Shown here: positions 1 through 9,317 of the stretch, one piece after another | Layout: every line of letters begins with the position of its first letter | How positions within the stretch are numbered: position 1 is the first letter of the stretch | Assembly: GCA_021847015.1 (NCBI GenBank) | Contig: JAJZVW010000021.1 | Location: forward strand, 1-55,170 | Origin: Pseudomonadota bacterium | GTDB taxonomy: Bacteria > Pseudomonadota > Alphaproteobacteria > Rhodospirillales > Magnetospirillaceae | Reading direction: 5' to 3' | DNA: 55,170 nt | Notes under the pieces: generated by a model | Database searches by the model: none | What the model was told of the DNA's origin: nothing | What the model saw: only the letters and a program-made list of their open reading frames with translations | Position numbers and translations under genes: made by a program

Positions 1-71
1 AGGCCATGGCCGAACTTACACCGACCATTGCCGAGCAACTTCAACCCGCGATCCCACCCAAGGCCGCCTGA
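1..71 (+). CDS. 3' end of an upstream gene (partial, unidentified)
   Basis: The frame beginning at base 3 stays open from the window edge to a TGA at 69-71. Only about 22 codons are visible and they contain an internal ATG at base 6, so even the reading frame is a guess. The residues are not diagnostic and no function is assigned. Confidence 0.3.
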   Translation, partial: AMAELTPTIAEQLQPAIPPKAA

Positions 72-218
72 GCAATGACTACCTCAGCGTGTGCCAGAAT
101 TTACACCCGCTTGACGGACGCTATCTGCCTCCCCCGTCGTACCTTCATTGGCCTCCTCGCCCGGACGGGGCGCCATGACATAATTCTTGGCTTGAACGGC
201 GAGCAACGTGGGGGTCGC

Positions 219-938
219 ATGCGCCAGACCGCGTCCGTCCCGACTGACAATTGCCTGGCGGGCCTGCCCACGACCATGCGGGTGGTGGCGCCCGGCCAGG
301 ATCTGTTCTCCCAGGGCGAGCCCTGCGGCGAGGTGTTCGGCATCCTGAGCGGCTGGGTCTTCCTTTACGAATTGCTGGAGGACGGCCGCCGCCAGATCCT
401 GCATTTCGCCCTTCCCGGCGACCTCTTGGGCTTCCAGGCGGACCGGCGCGCGTCTTCGTTCGGCGCCCAGGCATTGGACCGGGTGGAACTCTGCGTGATC
501 GCCCGCGCGACCATGATCGAGCTGGCGCGGCGCAAGCCGGATTTGGCCTTTCATCTCGCCTGCCTGTTCTCCAACGACGAATCCCTGGCCTACGACCATC
601 TGACGTCCCTGGGCCGCAAGACGGCGCTGGAGCGGATTTCCACCCTGCTGCTCGAACTGTTCTACCGCCTGCGCCGCCGTGCCCCCCAGGCGGGCGGCGA
701 GATGCTCAAGATTCCGCTCACCCAGACCCACATCGCCGACGCGCTGGGCCTCACCCCGGTCCACACCAACCGCATGCTGGGCGCGCTCCGGCAGAAGGGT
801 GTGATCGATTACGGCAACGGCGTGTTCCACATACTGGCCCCCGACCGTCTGTTCGCCATCGCCGGGGTCGATCCCGCCACCTGCGCCTGGGGCAGCATGG
901 CCGGATTCGCGGCGCAAAGACCCTTCGCCACCGCCTGA
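219..938 (+). CDS. Crp/Fnr family transcriptional regulator
   Basis: A 239-residue regulator with an N-terminal cyclic-nucleotide-binding-type beta-barrel (about residues 15-130), a dimerisation helix, and a C-terminal winged helix-turn-helix. The recognition helix reads [13 protein letters not shown], a Crp/Fnr subclass different from the E-x-x-S-R of FNR and FixK. The cysteines (near 12, 36 and 95) do not match the four-cysteine FNR cluster, so direct oxygen sensing through a 4Fe-4S cluster is not supported. The start is ATG 219 because GGGGG lies just upstream. The frame is open back to 75, but that extension looks unlike the family. It lies 25 bp before the acetyl-CoA synthetase/E1-E2-ACP operon and may control it or be cotranscribed with it. 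I found no convincing TTGAT-N4-ATCAA box in the flanking DNA. Confidence 0.88.
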   Translation: MRQTASVPTDNCLAGLPTTMRVVAPGQDLFSQGEPCGEVFGILSGWVFLYELLEDGRRQILHFALPGDLLGFQADRRASSFGAQALDRVELCVIARATMIELARRKPDLAFHLACLFSNDESLAYDHLTSLGRKTALERISTLLLELFYRLRRRAPQAGGEMLKIPLTQTHIADALGLTPVHTNRMLGALRQKGVIDYGNGVFHILAPDRLFAIAGVDPATCAWGSMAGFAAQRPFATA

Positions 939-963
939 TGCGAGAAAGGCAGAAATCCCCTCC

Positions 964-2727
964 ATGACGGAGACCGGCCCGTTCAGCATCATCCACAAAC
1001 GCCTCGGCCCGGGCGAACCGGTGCCGAACCTGTCCGAATACGATGGCGAGCGCGCCGAGTTCACCTGGGACGAGGCGCGGGCGGCGTTCGCCCACCTCCC
1101 CGGCCATATCCTCAACATCGGCGACGAAGCCCTCGACGGCCAGGTGCGGCGCGGCCTCGGCGACCGGTTGGCCTTGCGCTGGCTGGGGCGCGACCGCCGG
1201 CGGGATTTCACCTATGCCGGCTTGGCGGCCGCGACCAACCGCTTCGCCAACGTGCTGCGCTCGCTCGGCGTGGGCCGGGGCGACAGGGTGTTCAGCCTGC
1301 TGGGCCGGGTGCCCGAGCTTTACGTCGCGGCGCTGGGGACCTTGAAGAACGGCAGCGTGTTCGCGCCCCTGTTCTCCGCCTTCGGCCCCGAGCCGGTGCG
1401 GGCGCGCATGGCCCTGGGCGACGCCCGCGTGCTGGTCACCACCGAAAGCCTCTACCGCCGCAAGGTTCTGCCCTGGCGGGCGGAGATGCCCGCCCTTCAG
1501 CATGTCCTGATCGTGGGCGATTCCACCCCCCATGTCGGCACCCGCGCGCTGGGCCCGGCGATGGGAAGCGCGTCCGAGGCCTTCGCGGTCGAACGGACCC
1601 TGCCCGAGGACATGGCGCTCCTGCACTTCACCAGCGGCACCACCGGACGCCCCAAGGGCGCGGTCCACGTCCACGACGCGGTGGTGTCCCACCACGTCAC
1701 CGCCCGTTACGCCCTCGACCTCGGGCCCGACGACGTGTTCTGGTGCACCGCCGATCCCGGCTGGGTCACGGGCACCTCCTACGGGATCGTCGCCCCCCTG
1801 ACCATCGGCTGCACGATGGTCGTCGACGAGGGCGAATTCGACGCCGAGCGCTGGTATTCCATCATCGAACGCGAGCGCGTGAGCGTGTGGTACACCGCGC
1901 CCACCGCCATCCGCATGCTGATGCGGGCCGGGACGGACCTGGCCAAGGCCCACGATCTGTCGTCGCTGCGGTTCATGGCCAGCGTCGGCGAGCCCCTGAA
2001 CCCCGAGGCTGTGGTGTGGAGCCAATCGGTCTTCGGCCATCCCTTCCACGACAACTGGTGGCAGACGGAGACCGGCGGCATCATGATCGCCAATTTCCGT
2101 TGCCTGGACGTCAAGCCGGGCTCCATGGGCCGCCCCCTGCCCGGCGTGAATGCGGCCATCGTCGAACGCCAGGGCGCGACCGTGCAGGTCCTCGACACCC
2201 CTATGACCGTGGGCGAATTGGCGCTGGCGCCGGGCTGGCCGTCCATGTTCCGGGGCTACCTCCACGACGAGGACCGTTATCGGAAGTGCTTCGTCGGCGG
2301 GTGGTACCTGACCGGCGACCTGGCCATGCGGGATGCGGACGGCTATTTCTGGTTCGTGGGGCGCAGCGACGACGTGATCAAGTCGGCCGGCCACCTGATC
2401 GGTCCGTTCGAGGTGGAAAGCGTTCTGCTGGAGCATCCGGCGGTGGCCGAGGCGGCCGCGATCGGCGTGCCCGATCCCCTGTCGGGCGAGGCGGTCAAGG
2501 CGTTCGTCGCCCTCAAGCCGGGCCATGCCCCCGGCGAAGCCTTGCGGGACGAGCTTCTCGCCCATGGGCGCAAGCGCCTGGGCGCGGCGGTGGCGCCCAA
2601 ATGCCTCGATTTCCGCGACGAATTGCCGCGCACCCGCAGCGGCAAGATCATGCGCCGGCTGCTGAAGGCGCGGGAATTGGGCCTGCCCGAGGGGGATATT
2701 TCCACCCTGGAGGGGACGGAGCGATGA
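964..2727 (+). CDS. acsA: Acetyl-CoA synthetase (acetate-CoA ligase, AMP-forming)
   Basis: A 587-residue ANL-superfamily enzyme predicted to convert acetate, ATP and CoA to acetyl-CoA in the cytosol. The AMP-binding P-loop [11 protein letters not shown] is near residue 222, WWQTETGG (an acetate-type pocket) near 363, and the C-terminal [10 protein letters not shown] motif supplies the catalytic lysine near 561, the residue acetylated in this family. The length fits the AcsA form rather than the ~650-residue Acs form. The stop overlaps the next start as ATGA (2724-2727), so it is probably translationally coupled to E1 alpha. Its position first in an E1/E2/ACP operon suggests joint control of acetyl-CoA supply from acetate and from a 2-oxoacid. 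Propionate or another short acid remains possible as substrate. Confidence 0.9.
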   Translation: MTETGPFSIIHKRLGPGEPVPNLSEYDGERAEFTWDEARAAFAHLPGHILNIGDEALDGQVRRGLGDRLALRWLGRDRRRDFTYAGLAAATNRFANVLRSLGVGRGDRVFSLLGRVPELYVAALGTLKNGSVFAPLFSAFGPEPVRARMALGDARVLVTTESLYRRKVLPWRAEMPALQHVLIVGDSTPHVGTRALGPAMGSASEAFAVERTLPEDMALLHFTSGTTGRPKGAVHVHDAVVSHHVTARYALDLGPDDVFWCTADPGWVTGTSYGIVAPLTIGCTMVVDEGEFDAERWYSIIERERVSVWYTAPTAIRMLMRAGTDLAKAHDLSSLRFMASVGEPLNPEAVVWSQSVFGHPFHDNWWQTETGGIMIANFRCLDVKPGSMGRPLPGVNAAIVERQGATVQVLDTPMTVGELALAPGWPSMFRGYLHDEDRYRKCFVGGWYLTGDLAMRDADGYFWFVGRSDDVIKSAGHLIGPFEVESVLLEHPAVAEAAAIGVPDPLSGEAVKAFVALKPGHAPGEALRDELLAHGRKRLGAAVAPKCLDFRDELPRTRSGKIMRRLLKARELGLPEGDISTLEGTER

Positions 2728-3713
2728 CCGAACCCCACGCCGCCAAGCCGCATCTCACGCGCGAGCATCTGCTGGGGCTGCTGCGCGAAATGATCCGCAT
2801 CCGCCGTTTCGAAGCCAAATGCGCCGAACTGTACCAGGCCGAGAAGATCCGCGGATTCCTGCACCTTTACGACGGCGAGGAGGCGGTGGCGGTGGGTGTG
2901 GAGGGCCAGCTGCGTCCGGGCGACGCGGTGGTGTCCACCTACCGCGAGCACGGCCACGCGCTGGCGCGCGGCATCCCCATGACCGCGGTGATGGCGGAGA
3001 TGCTGGGCAGGCGCGACGGATGCAGCCGGGGCCGGGGCGGCTCCATGCACATCTTCGACGCCCAGCGGCGCTTCTTCGGCGGCAACGCCATCGTCGGCGG
3101 CGGCCTGCCGCTCGCGGTCGGGCTGGCGCTGGCCGGGCGCATGGGCGGGGGCGACGGCGTCACGATCTGCTTTTTCGGCGACGGGGCGGTGGCCGAGGGC
3201 GAATTCCACGAAAGCCTGAATCTGGCCGCCCTGTGGGGGCTGCCGGTGCTGTTCGTGTGCGAGAACAACCTGTACGCCATGGGCACGGCGCTCGACCGCG
3301 CCCAGGCCCGTACCGACCTTGCCGTCCGGGCCGCCAGTTACGGCATGCCCGCGGCGGCCGTGGACGGCATGAACGTGGTGGCGGTGGAGGCCGAGACCGC
3401 CAAAGCCATCGCCGCCATCCGCGCCGGCCAGGGACCGTTCTTCCTGGAGTGTCGGACCTACCGCTTCCGCGCCCATTCCATGTTCGACGCCCAGCTCTAC
3501 CGCACCAAGGCCGAGATCGAGGAATGGCAGAAGCGCTGCCCGATCCGCTCGCTGTCCCGCTGGATGGAGGACAGCGGCCTCGTCCACGCCGGAGAGGTCG
3601 CGGCCCTGGAGGCCGGAATCGACCGCGAGATCGAGGACGCGGTGGCCTTTGCCGAGGCCTCCGGTTGGGAACCGGTCGAGGACCTGGCCCGCGACGTGAT
3701 GGCGTCGCCATGA
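2724..3713 (+). CDS. 2-oxoacid (pyruvate-type) dehydrogenase E1 alpha subunit
   Basis: A 329-residue thiamine-diphosphate-dependent E1 alpha. The ThDP-binding motif starts at [20 protein letters not shown] (near residue 152) and ends at ENN about 30 residues later. The phosphorylation-loop region [15 protein letters not shown] resembles pyruvate/acetoin dehydrogenase E1 alpha. It decarboxylates a 2-oxoacid and passes the acyl group, with E1 beta, to the lipoyl domain of E2. The start ATG overlaps the acsA stop by 4 nt, and its own stop overlaps the E1 beta start by 4 nt. It resembles AcoA/PdhA; no acetoin-specific genes are nearby, so pyruvate is the likelier substrate, though a branched-chain oxoacid is not excluded. 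Confidence 0.9.
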   Translation: MTEPHAAKPHLTREHLLGLLREMIRIRRFEAKCAELYQAEKIRGFLHLYDGEEAVAVGVEGQLRPGDAVVSTYREHGHALARGIPMTAVMAEMLGRRDGCSRGRGGSMHIFDAQRRFFGGNAIVGGGLPLAVGLALAGRMGGGDGVTICFFGDGAVAEGEFHESLNLAALWGLPVLFVCENNLYAMGTALDRAQARTDLAVRAASYGMPAAAVDGMNVVAVEAETAKAIAAIRAGQGPFFLECRTYRFRAHSMFDAQLYRTKAEIEEWQKRCPIRSLSRWMEDSGLVHAGEVAALEAGIDREIEDAVAFAEASGWEPVEDLARDVMASP

Positions 3714-4699
3714 GCGCGGGTACGGAAATCACCTACCGCGAGGCCGTGCGCCAGGCCATCTGCGACGCCATCGCCCGCGACGGGCGCGTGTTCCTGATGG
3801 GCGAGGACGTGGGCAGATACGGCGGCTGCTATGCCGTCAGCAAGGGCCTCCTCGACGAATACGGGCCCGAGCGCATCCGCGACACGCCGCTGTCGGAATC
3901 CGCGTTCGTCGGCGCCGGCATCGGCGCCGCCATCGCCGGCATGCGCCCCATCGTCGAGGTGATGACCGTCAATTTCAGTCTTCTCGCCCTCGACCAGATC
4001 GTCAACAACGCCGCCACGCTCCGGCACATGTCGGGCGGACAGGTGGGCGTGCCGCTGGTCATCCGCATGGCGACGGGCGCGGGGCGGCAACTGGCGGCCC
4101 AGCATTCCCACAGCTTCGAGGGCTGGTATGCCGGCGTGCCCGGAATCAAGGTGCTGGCGCCGGCCACCATCGAGGACGCGCGCGGCATGCTGTGGACGGC
4201 GCTTGAGGACCCCGACCCAGTGATCCTGTTCGAGCACGTCATGCTCTACAACGCCTCCGGCATCCTGCCCGCCGATGCCGGCCCCGTGCCCATCGACAAG
4301 GCCGCCGTCCGCCGCGAGGGCGGGGACGTCACCATCGTCGCCTATGGCGGCACGCTGGCCAAGGCGCTGGCCGCCGCCGAGGATCTGGCCGGCGACGGCG
4401 TTTCCGCCGAGGTGATCGACCTGCGCACCCTGCGGCCCTTGGACGATTCCACCATCCTCGCCTCGGTGGCGAAGACGCGCCGGGCGGTGATCGCCGACGA
4501 AGGCTGGCGGACGGGCAGCCTCGCCGCCGAGATTTCCGCCCGCATCATGGAAGGGGCGTTCTGGAACCTGGACGCGCCGGTGGCGCGGGTGTGCTCGGCC
4601 GAGGTGCCGATTCCCTATCCCCGCCACCTGGAAGAGGCGGCCCTGCCCCAGCCCGCCGCCATCGCCGCCGCCGCGCGGGCGGCGCTGGGCCGGCCATGA
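3710..4699 (+). CDS. 2-oxoacid (pyruvate-type) dehydrogenase E1 beta subunit
   Basis: A 329-residue transketolase-like beta subunit. Family signs are the N-terminal [17 protein letters not shown], the GEDVGRYGG loop, and the C-terminal transketolase domain with DLRTLRPLD near residue 240. It forms the E1 heterotetramer with the preceding gene. The start ATG overlaps the E1 alpha stop and the TGA overlaps the E2 start, both as ATGA. No N-terminal lipoyl domain is fused, unlike many alphaproteobacterial housekeeping PdhB proteins, so this is likely a second, specialised complex rather than the main PDH. Confidence 0.9.
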   Translation: MSAGTEITYREAVRQAICDAIARDGRVFLMGEDVGRYGGCYAVSKGLLDEYGPERIRDTPLSESAFVGAGIGAAIAGMRPIVEVMTVNFSLLALDQIVNNAATLRHMSGGQVGVPLVIRMATGAGRQLAAQHSHSFEGWYAGVPGIKVLAPATIEDARGMLWTALEDPDPVILFEHVMLYNASGILPADAGPVPIDKAAVRREGGDVTIVAYGGTLAKALAAAEDLAGDGVSAEVIDLRTLRPLDDSTILASVAKTRRAVIADEGWRTGSLAAEISARIMEGAFWNLDAPVARVCSAEVPIPYPRHLEEAALPQPAAIAAAARAALGRP

Positions 4700-5799
4700 G
4701 CGGCGAATTCCGCATGCCGTCGCTGGGCGCCGACATGGCGGCCGGCAAACTGGTCGAATGGCTGAAGCGGCCGGGCGACGCGGTCCGGCGCGGCGACGTG
4801 GTCGCGGTGGTCGAGACCCAGAAGGGCGCCATCGAGGTGGAGATCTTCACCTCGGGAACCCTGGAGCGCCTGCTGGTGGCGCCGGGCACCACCGTGCCGG
4901 TGGGGACGCCGCTCGCCCTGGTGCGCGAGGAAGGCGCACCGGCCGAACCGGCGCCGCGACCGCCCGCGGCCGGCAAGGTCTCTCCCGCCGCCCGCCGGCT
5001 GGCCACCCGGGCCGGCATCGACCTGTCCGCGCTCGCCGGCAGCGGCCCCGGAGGCGCGGTGGTGGCGGCCGACGTAGAAATGGCCGTCGCCCTGCGGGAA
5101 AAGCCGGCTCCGGCGGCGGCGCGGCCCGGCCTCGATTTCGACGCCATGCGCCAGGCCATCGCCGCGGCCATGGCGCGCTCCAAGCGCGAGATCCCCCATT
5201 ACTATCTGGCCAGCGACATCGACTTCGGACCGGCCCGCGCGTGGCTGTCCGCCGTCAACCGGGACCGCCCGCCCGAACGGCGCCTTTTGGCCTCGGCGCT
5301 GCTGGTCAAGGCCGGCGCGCTGGCCCTGCGCAAATTCCCGGACATGAACGGATTTTTCTCCGAGGGAGCGTTCCGCCCTTCCGCCGCCATCCATGCCGGC
5401 TTCGCCGTCGCCATCCGCGGCGGCGGACTGATCGCGCCGGCCATCCACGACGCCGACGGGATGGGGATCGACGCGCTCATGGATGCGCTGCGCGATCTGG
5501 TGGCGCGGGTCCGGGCCGGAACCGTCCGCAGCTCGGAACTCGCCGATCCCACCGTCACCGTCACCAGCCTGGGGGAGCGCGGCGCCGATTCGGCCTTCCC
5601 CATCATCTATCCGCCCCAGGTGGCGATCGTCGGCTTCGGCCGCGAAAGCCTGCGGCCCTGGGTGAGCGGCAACGTCGTGGCGCCCTGCCCGGTGGTGACC
5701 GCCACCCTGGGGGCCGACCACCGGGTCAGCGATGGCCACCGGGGCGGCCTGCTGCTGGCCGAGATCGCGCAATTGCTGCAACACCCGGAGACGCTATGA
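4696..5799 (+). CDS. Dihydrolipoamide acyltransferase (E2) with one lipoyl domain
   Basis: A 367-residue E2. An N-terminal lipoyl domain (about 1-75) has the lipoylated lysine at residue 43 in [11 protein letters not shown] peripheral subunit-binding domain covers about 95-130 ([20 protein letters not shown]). The C-terminal catalytic domain ends with the acyltransferase histidine motif DHRVSDGH. It is short for the family because the linkers are brief. It transfers the acyl group from lipoate to an acceptor, normally CoA. Its start overlaps the E1 beta stop and its stop overlaps the start of an acyl carrier protein, which raises the question of whether the acceptor is ACP. No E3 gene is present, so E3 must come from elsewhere. 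Confidence 0.9.
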   Translation: MSGEFRMPSLGADMAAGKLVEWLKRPGDAVRRGDVVAVVETQKGAIEVEIFTSGTLERLLVAPGTTVPVGTPLALVREEGAPAEPAPRPPAAGKVSPAARRLATRAGIDLSALAGSGPGGAVVAADVEMAVALREKPAPAAARPGLDFDAMRQAIAAAMARSKREIPHYYLASDIDFGPARAWLSAVNRDRPPERRLLASALLVKAGALALRKFPDMNGFFSEGAFRPSAAIHAGFAVAIRGGGLIAPAIHDADGMGIDALMDALRDLVARVRAGTVRSSELADPTVTVTSLGERGADSAFPIIYPPQVAIVGFGRESLRPWVSGNVVAPCPVVTATLGADHRVSDGHRGGLLLAEIAQLLQHPETL

Positions 5800-6059
5800 G
5801 CCCGGACGCCATCCGCGCGGTGCTGATCGAGGAAATCCGGCGTGCCGTGCCCGGATCGACCCCCGAGGCGCTGCCCGACGACAGGCCGATCCGCGACGAG
5901 GTGGACATTGATTCGATGGATTTCCTCAGCCTCGTGACGGCATTGCATCAGCGCCTGGGAATCCCCATTCCCGAAGCGGATTACGGCCGGCTCGACACCC
6001 TGGGCCACGCCGAAGCGTACCTTGCCGCCCAGGTGGCGGCGAAAACGGGAGAACGCTGA
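5796..6059 (+). CDS. Acyl carrier protein coupled to the E1/E2 operon
   Basis: An 87-residue acidic helical protein with a phosphopantetheine-attachment motif, DSMDF (Ser40), after a DDRPIRDEVDI segment. This is the standard ACP layout. It overlaps the E2 stop by 4 nt and the next start by one base, so it is translationally coupled at both ends. It is not the housekeeping AcpP, which has a DSLD-type motif and lies with fab genes. Its partner is unknown; the adjacent E2 acyltransferase or the AMP-forming ligase could load it (inference). Confidence 0.85.
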   Translation: MSPDAIRAVLIEEIRRAVPGSTPEALPDDRPIRDEVDIDSMDFLSLVTALHQRLGIPIPEADYGRLDTLGHAEAYLAAQVAAKTGER

Positions 6060-6502
6060 TGCACCGCTATGAAATGATGGGCGACGAGGAACGTCAGCCC
6101 TTGGCCACCCCGCTTGAGACGCTGTGCTTCCTGATCGTCAAGGCGCGCGAATTCGACGCCAAGGATGCCGAAGGCGATGAGGATTCGGGGTCCAACCCAT
6201 CCGACGATTACGAGATTTCGGTGCTTGAGGAATCCGCCGAGGACAACGTGGCCGAGGAACTCTCCTCGGCGCTGGACGGCCTCAACGACGACGAGCGGGT
6301 CGAGGTGCTGGCCCTGGTCTGGCTGGGGCGCGGCGATTACGAGGCCGGCGATTGGGCGGTCGCCCTGAAGGACGCCCGCGAGGTCCACAACCAGCGCGAA
6401 ACCGGCTACCTGATGGGCATTCCCCAACTGGGCGATTTCCTGGAGGGCGGCCTCAACGCGCTCGGCTATTCCTGTGAGGATTTCGAGATCGGGCGGCTGT
6501 GA
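6059..6502 (+). CDS. DUF3775 family protein
   Basis: A 147-residue acidic protein resembling DUF3775, an alphaproteobacterial family without an assigned function. Seen in the sequence: an opening LCFLIVKAREFDAKD, a central GSNPSDDYE, the segment LNDDERVEVLALVWLGRGDY, and a C-terminal GIPQLGDFLEGGLNALGYSC. It has no signal peptide or membrane segment, so it should be cytosolic. Its ATG shares a base with the ACP stop, making it the last gene of the overlapping operon. A palindromic element starts about 15 bp after its stop and could end the transcript or stabilise its 3' end. Confidence 0.75.
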   Translation: MHRYEMMGDEERQPLATPLETLCFLIVKAREFDAKDAEGDEDSGSNPSDDYEISVLEESAEDNVAEELSSALDGLNDDERVEVLALVWLGRGDYEAGDWAVALKDAREVHNQRETGYLMGIPQLGDFLEGGLNALGYSCEDFEIGRL

Positions 6503-6516
6503 TCCGCGCCCGGTTC

Positions 6517-6650
6517 CTGTCGTTCCGAGCGAGCGTCAGCGACGAGGAACCCTTCACGCGAAGTGCCGGAAAGGTCCCTCCGCTCGCTTCGCTCGGTCGG
6601 GACGACAGCGTTGCCGGCGCCGGCGACGAGGAACCCTTCACCCACCCCGC
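6517..6650 (+). repeat. Palindromic element R1 with an attached half copy
   Basis: A variant of the dispersed palindrome: left arm from about 6517 (CTGTCGTTCCGAGCGAGCG), right arm ending GTCGGGACGACAG near 6609. The half copy at 6611-6650 repeats GACGAGGAACCCTTCAC from the left half. It lies just after the operon-terminal DUF3775 gene. Confidence 0.8.
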
Positions 6651-6677
6651 CCGCAATTCCCATGCGGCCCGATCACG

Positions 6678-7457
6678 TCACCGCATCCCCCGGATCACGT
6701 CCAGCATCGGCTGCTGGCTCACGGTGATGATGCCGGCCTGCGGATTGTCGAGATCGAGGACGAGAGTGATGACGCTGGCGATCATCACCGCCATCAGCGC
6801 CATGGCGACGCGGTGAGGCCGCGGGTTTTGAGCCGCCGCGTGGCCCGAGAAGCCGAGCGCCACCAGGGCGACGCCTTCGAGCATGAGGAAGACGACGGCC
6901 GGCACCCGGTTGCGCCCGGCCGCCAGCCGCTTGCCGTGCATGTCGATCATGGCGTTCAGCGCCTGGATGAACAGGCCCGTCGGAACGACGCTCGGGTCCG
7001 CCTTGGCCGCCGCCGTGGCCTCCATCCACAACTCGTCCTGGATCCGCGCCGAGCGGGCGAGCTTTTCCCCGGCTTGCAGGGACCCCCATCGAAAGCCCCT
7101 GCCGACGACCCGAAGCGTCGCGTATTCCTTGAGGAGCGGCGCCACATGGGCATTGAACGGTGCCGGCAGCATGCGGCCGCGCAAGGACGCGGTGCCGATC
7201 GTGTTCGCCTCGTCCACCACCGCCTCCTTGCGCGTCTCGAACCGCGACAGCGCCATCGCGAAGGTGAAACCGATCATCAGCGCCAGCAGGCCCATCGACT
7301 GCGCGGCCAGGCCCGACAGGAATCCCCCGGTTTCTCCCGGATGGCGCGCGCGGTCCCGCCGGCCCAGCAGCGCCCCGAGTTCCACGGCCCCGACCATGAG
7401 CAGAACGGTCACCGCATAGACGGCCAGCGGATCGGCGGTGTAAAGCCAGTCGCCCAT
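6678..7457 (-). CDS. DUF4239-like membrane protein
   Basis: A 259-residue inner-membrane protein with two N-terminal hydrophobic segments (around AVYAVTVLLMVGAVELGALL and MGLLALMIGFTFAMALS), a central soluble part with FETRKEAVVDEANTIGTASL, and two C-terminal segments. This layout and the ETRKEAVVDEANAIGT-like motif are typical of the DUF4239/bestrophin-like group. The molecular role is not established. ATG 7457 is chosen because GGAG lies 6 nt upstream; an in-frame ATG at 7463 has no useful spacing. It runs opposite to the preceding operon and in the same direction as the ZIP gene. Confidence 0.7.
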   Translation of the reverse strand: MGDWLYTADPLAVYAVTVLLMVGAVELGALLGRRDRARHPGETGGFLSGLAAQSMGLLALMIGFTFAMALSRFETRKEAVVDEANTIGTASLRGRMLPAPFNAHVAPLLKEYATLRVVGRGFRWGSLQAGEKLARSARIQDELWMEATAAAKADPSVVPTGLFIQALNAMIDMHGKRLAAGRNRVPAVVFLMLEGVALVALGFSGHAAAQNPRPHRVAMALMAVMIASVITLVLDLDNPQAGIITVSQQPMLDVIRGMR

Positions 7458-7574
7458 GTCCATCTCCGGATCACGAAATAGATCGCGCCGCGACGACGCC
7501 GGGCAAGACCGGCCATACGCCCATGCCCCATGGAGGCAACTCGGTCGCAGATGCCGCAATGGGCCTTGCACCTT

Positions 7575-8306
7575 TCATCCTTTGCTCAACACGACCCCGA
7601 GAGCGACGAGAACTCCGGCGGCGAGCGCGACCAGGCTGAACCTGCGAGGTTCTCTTTCCGCCCGGGGAAGCAGGTGAGTGGCGCCCACATAGATCAGTGC
7701 GCCTGCCGAAAGCGCGAGCAGCGAGCCCAACAGCGGCTGACCGATTCGGCTGATGAAGGGATAGGATACCAGCGCCCCAAGCGGGGTTGTAACGGCCGCG
7801 GCGAGAAAAGCGAGCACGAACGAACGGCGCTCCGTGAAGCCGCTTCGCACCAACAGCGCGTAGGTTACGATGCCTTCCGGGAATTCGTGCAGGACCATGC
7901 CGAGCGCCACAAGAGCGCCGGTGAACATGCTCACGCTGAAGCTGATGGAGTAGATCACTCCATCAAGAAACGAGTGAACGCCGATGCCAACGAGAGGCAC
8001 GAGGCCAAGTGCGTAATCGGCCGTCTGCGGCTTGTCGCAGACATAGGCCGTCAAGAACCGATTGAACACATGCATCAGCAGATAGCCGGCAAAAAGGTAG
8101 GCCGGCGCCCGTGCATTCATGGCGAACGATTTCGGTACGATGTGCATGAAGGAGACCGCGACCAGGACACCCGCAGCGAAACAAGCGAAGTACGTGGTGT
8201 TCTGTCGCGCCCAGGTTTCAAATCGCCGAATGGCCAGAATGCCGCCGGTGGTCACCACTCCGGCGAGTACACTAGCCCCAAACGTTATCCAGAAACCTTT
8301 GTCCAT
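7575..8306 (-). CDS. ZIP-family divalent metal transporter
   Basis: A 243-residue integral membrane protein with about eight hydrophobic segments. The signature metal-binding motifs are present: HSFLDG in one helix (about residue 110) and HEFPEG in the next (about 140). These form the binuclear metal site of ZIP transporters, which import zinc, iron or other divalent ions. A histidine-rich cytoplasmic loop is missing, as in several bacterial GufA-type members. Substrate cannot be told from the sequence. Confidence 0.85.
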   Translation of the reverse strand: MDKGFWITFGASVLAGVVTTGGILAIRRFETWARQNTTYFACFAAGVLVAVSFMHIVPKSFAMNARAPAYLFAGYLLMHVFNRFLTAYVCDKPQTADYALGLVPLVGIGVHSFLDGVIYSISFSVSMFTGALVALGMVLHEFPEGIVTYALLVRSGFTERRSFVLAFLAAAVTTPLGALVSYPFISRIGQPLLGSLLALSAGALIYVGATHLLPRAEREPRRFSLVALAAGVLVALGVVLSKG

Positions 8307-8428
8307 CCTCGACCCCGGTGACGGCGCACCGGATCAGCCGCGGCCGGACATCCGGTTGGCGCAGCGGCCTCGGCTCCCCTTTGCCGGTCGAAACGCGCTT
8401 TGTGCGAGCGTTAGCGACCAAGGAATCC

Positions 8429-8665
8429 TCAGCAGCCCTCGTCGCCCCACTCGTCCGAAATGAGGATGTCGTACACTTCGGCGACGGTGCCGCTCAGGGA
8501 TTTCTCGGAATCGGCCAGGGCGTCGGTCTCGTCCGAGGCCCAGGCGTAGGCTTCCACCAGATCCTCCATGGTGGCGCCGGTGGCGATGATGGCGGCGATC
8601 TTGTCGTCATCGAGGGCGCCGACCACGCCGGTCACATCCTCGTGGCTGAGAGGCTGGGTCATCAT
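8429..8665 (-). CDS. Small acidic protein of unknown function
   Basis: A 78-residue protein, strongly acidic, with a KIAAIIATGATMEDLVEA core that looks helical and no cysteine apart from its last residue. AGGGGG sits 5 nt before the tandem ATGATG start. It lies 10 bp downstream of the CBS/BON gene on the same strand and is probably cotranscribed with it. I do not recognise a characterised family. DNA just past its stop (about 8404-8428) resembles half of the dispersed palindrome. Confidence 0.65.
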   Translation of the reverse strand: MMTQPLSHEDVTGVVGALDDDKIAAIIATGATMEDLVEAYAWASDETDALADSEKSLSGTVAEVYDILISDEWGDEGC

Positions 8666-8674
8666 GGCGCCCCC

Positions 8675-9304
8675 TCACGTCACGGTGCCGGAATGGACGA
8701 TGAGGTGGTTGTCCACCCCCAGCACGCCGGGAACCACCGCCACGGCTCCGTGCATGGCCCGGCGCTCGTTCTCGCTCTCCACCACGCCCCACAGATGGGC
8801 GACGCCCTCCACCACCACCACTTTCACCGTCGAGGCGGTGCCGCCGTATTCGCCCAGCACGTCCAGGACCCGCTGGCGGATCGCGTCCATGTCCGGCTCG
8901 GGCGGAAGGCCGGCCCTGTCCCATTCCCGGGCCAGCCCCCGCAACAGATCGGAGCGGGTGACGATGCCGCGCATACGGCCGTCCGGGCGCACCACCACGG
9001 CGCGGCGCACCCGGCGCTCGTCGAACAGGCGTTCCGCCTGTTCGAGCTCCGCCTCCTCGTTGATGGTGACGACGCCACCGGCCATCACATCGACGGCCTT
9101 GGCATGGGGGCGGCCGGTGGCGCGTTCCAGGTCGGTCTCGCTGACCATGCCCAACAACGTGCCTTCCCCGTCCACCACCGGAACCCCGGTGATGTGGGAT
9201 TCGAGGAGGACGCGAGCGACCTCCTCGGCCTCGCTGTCGGGCGCCACGGTGATGACGCTGGACGTCATCACGTCGCGGACATGCAGATGCTGCGCCCCCG
9301 GCAT
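8675..9304 (-). CDS. CBS-pair and BON domain protein
   Basis: A 209-residue protein. Two CBS motifs fill the first ~125 residues (VRDVMTSSVITVAPDSEAEE, then VDVMAGGVVTINEEAELEQA), followed by a C-terminal BON domain (about 140-205: VKVVVVEGVAHLWGVVES). CBS pairs usually bind adenine nucleotides and BON domains are associated with membranes or polymers, so an energy- or stress-sensing role is likely; the target is unknown. The start at 9304 is preceded by GGGTGG and avoids a non-family N-terminal extension. It follows hsp20 by 13 bp. CBS-BON genes next to Hsp20 and phosphoribosyltransferases recur in low-oxygen gene sets of alphaproteobacteria. Confidence 0.85.
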   Translation of the reverse strand: MPGAQHLHVRDVMTSSVITVAPDSEAEEVARVLLESHITGVPVVDGEGTLLGMVSETDLERATGRPHAKAVDVMAGGVVTINEEAELEQAERLFDERRVRRAVVVRPDGRMRGIVTRSDLLRGLAREWDRAGLPPEPDMDAIRQRVLDVLGEYGGTASTVKVVVVEGVAHLWGVVESENERRAMHGAVAVVPGVLGVDNHLIVHSGTVT

Positions 9305-9317
9305 CGCCACCCCCCGG

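Noticed and set aside
75-218. Longer N-terminus of the Crp/Fnr regulator from ATG 75
   Set aside because: The extension is unlike family members, and ATG 219 has a much better ribosome site.
219-938. True FNR with an oxygen-labile iron-sulphur cluster
   Set aside because: The required pattern of cysteines is missing and the DNA-recognition helix is of another type.
751-2565. A 600-codon minus-strand frame opposite the acetyl-CoA synthetase
   Set aside because: Biased His/Gly/Ala composition and full overlap with a gene having clear catalytic motifs; a shadow frame.
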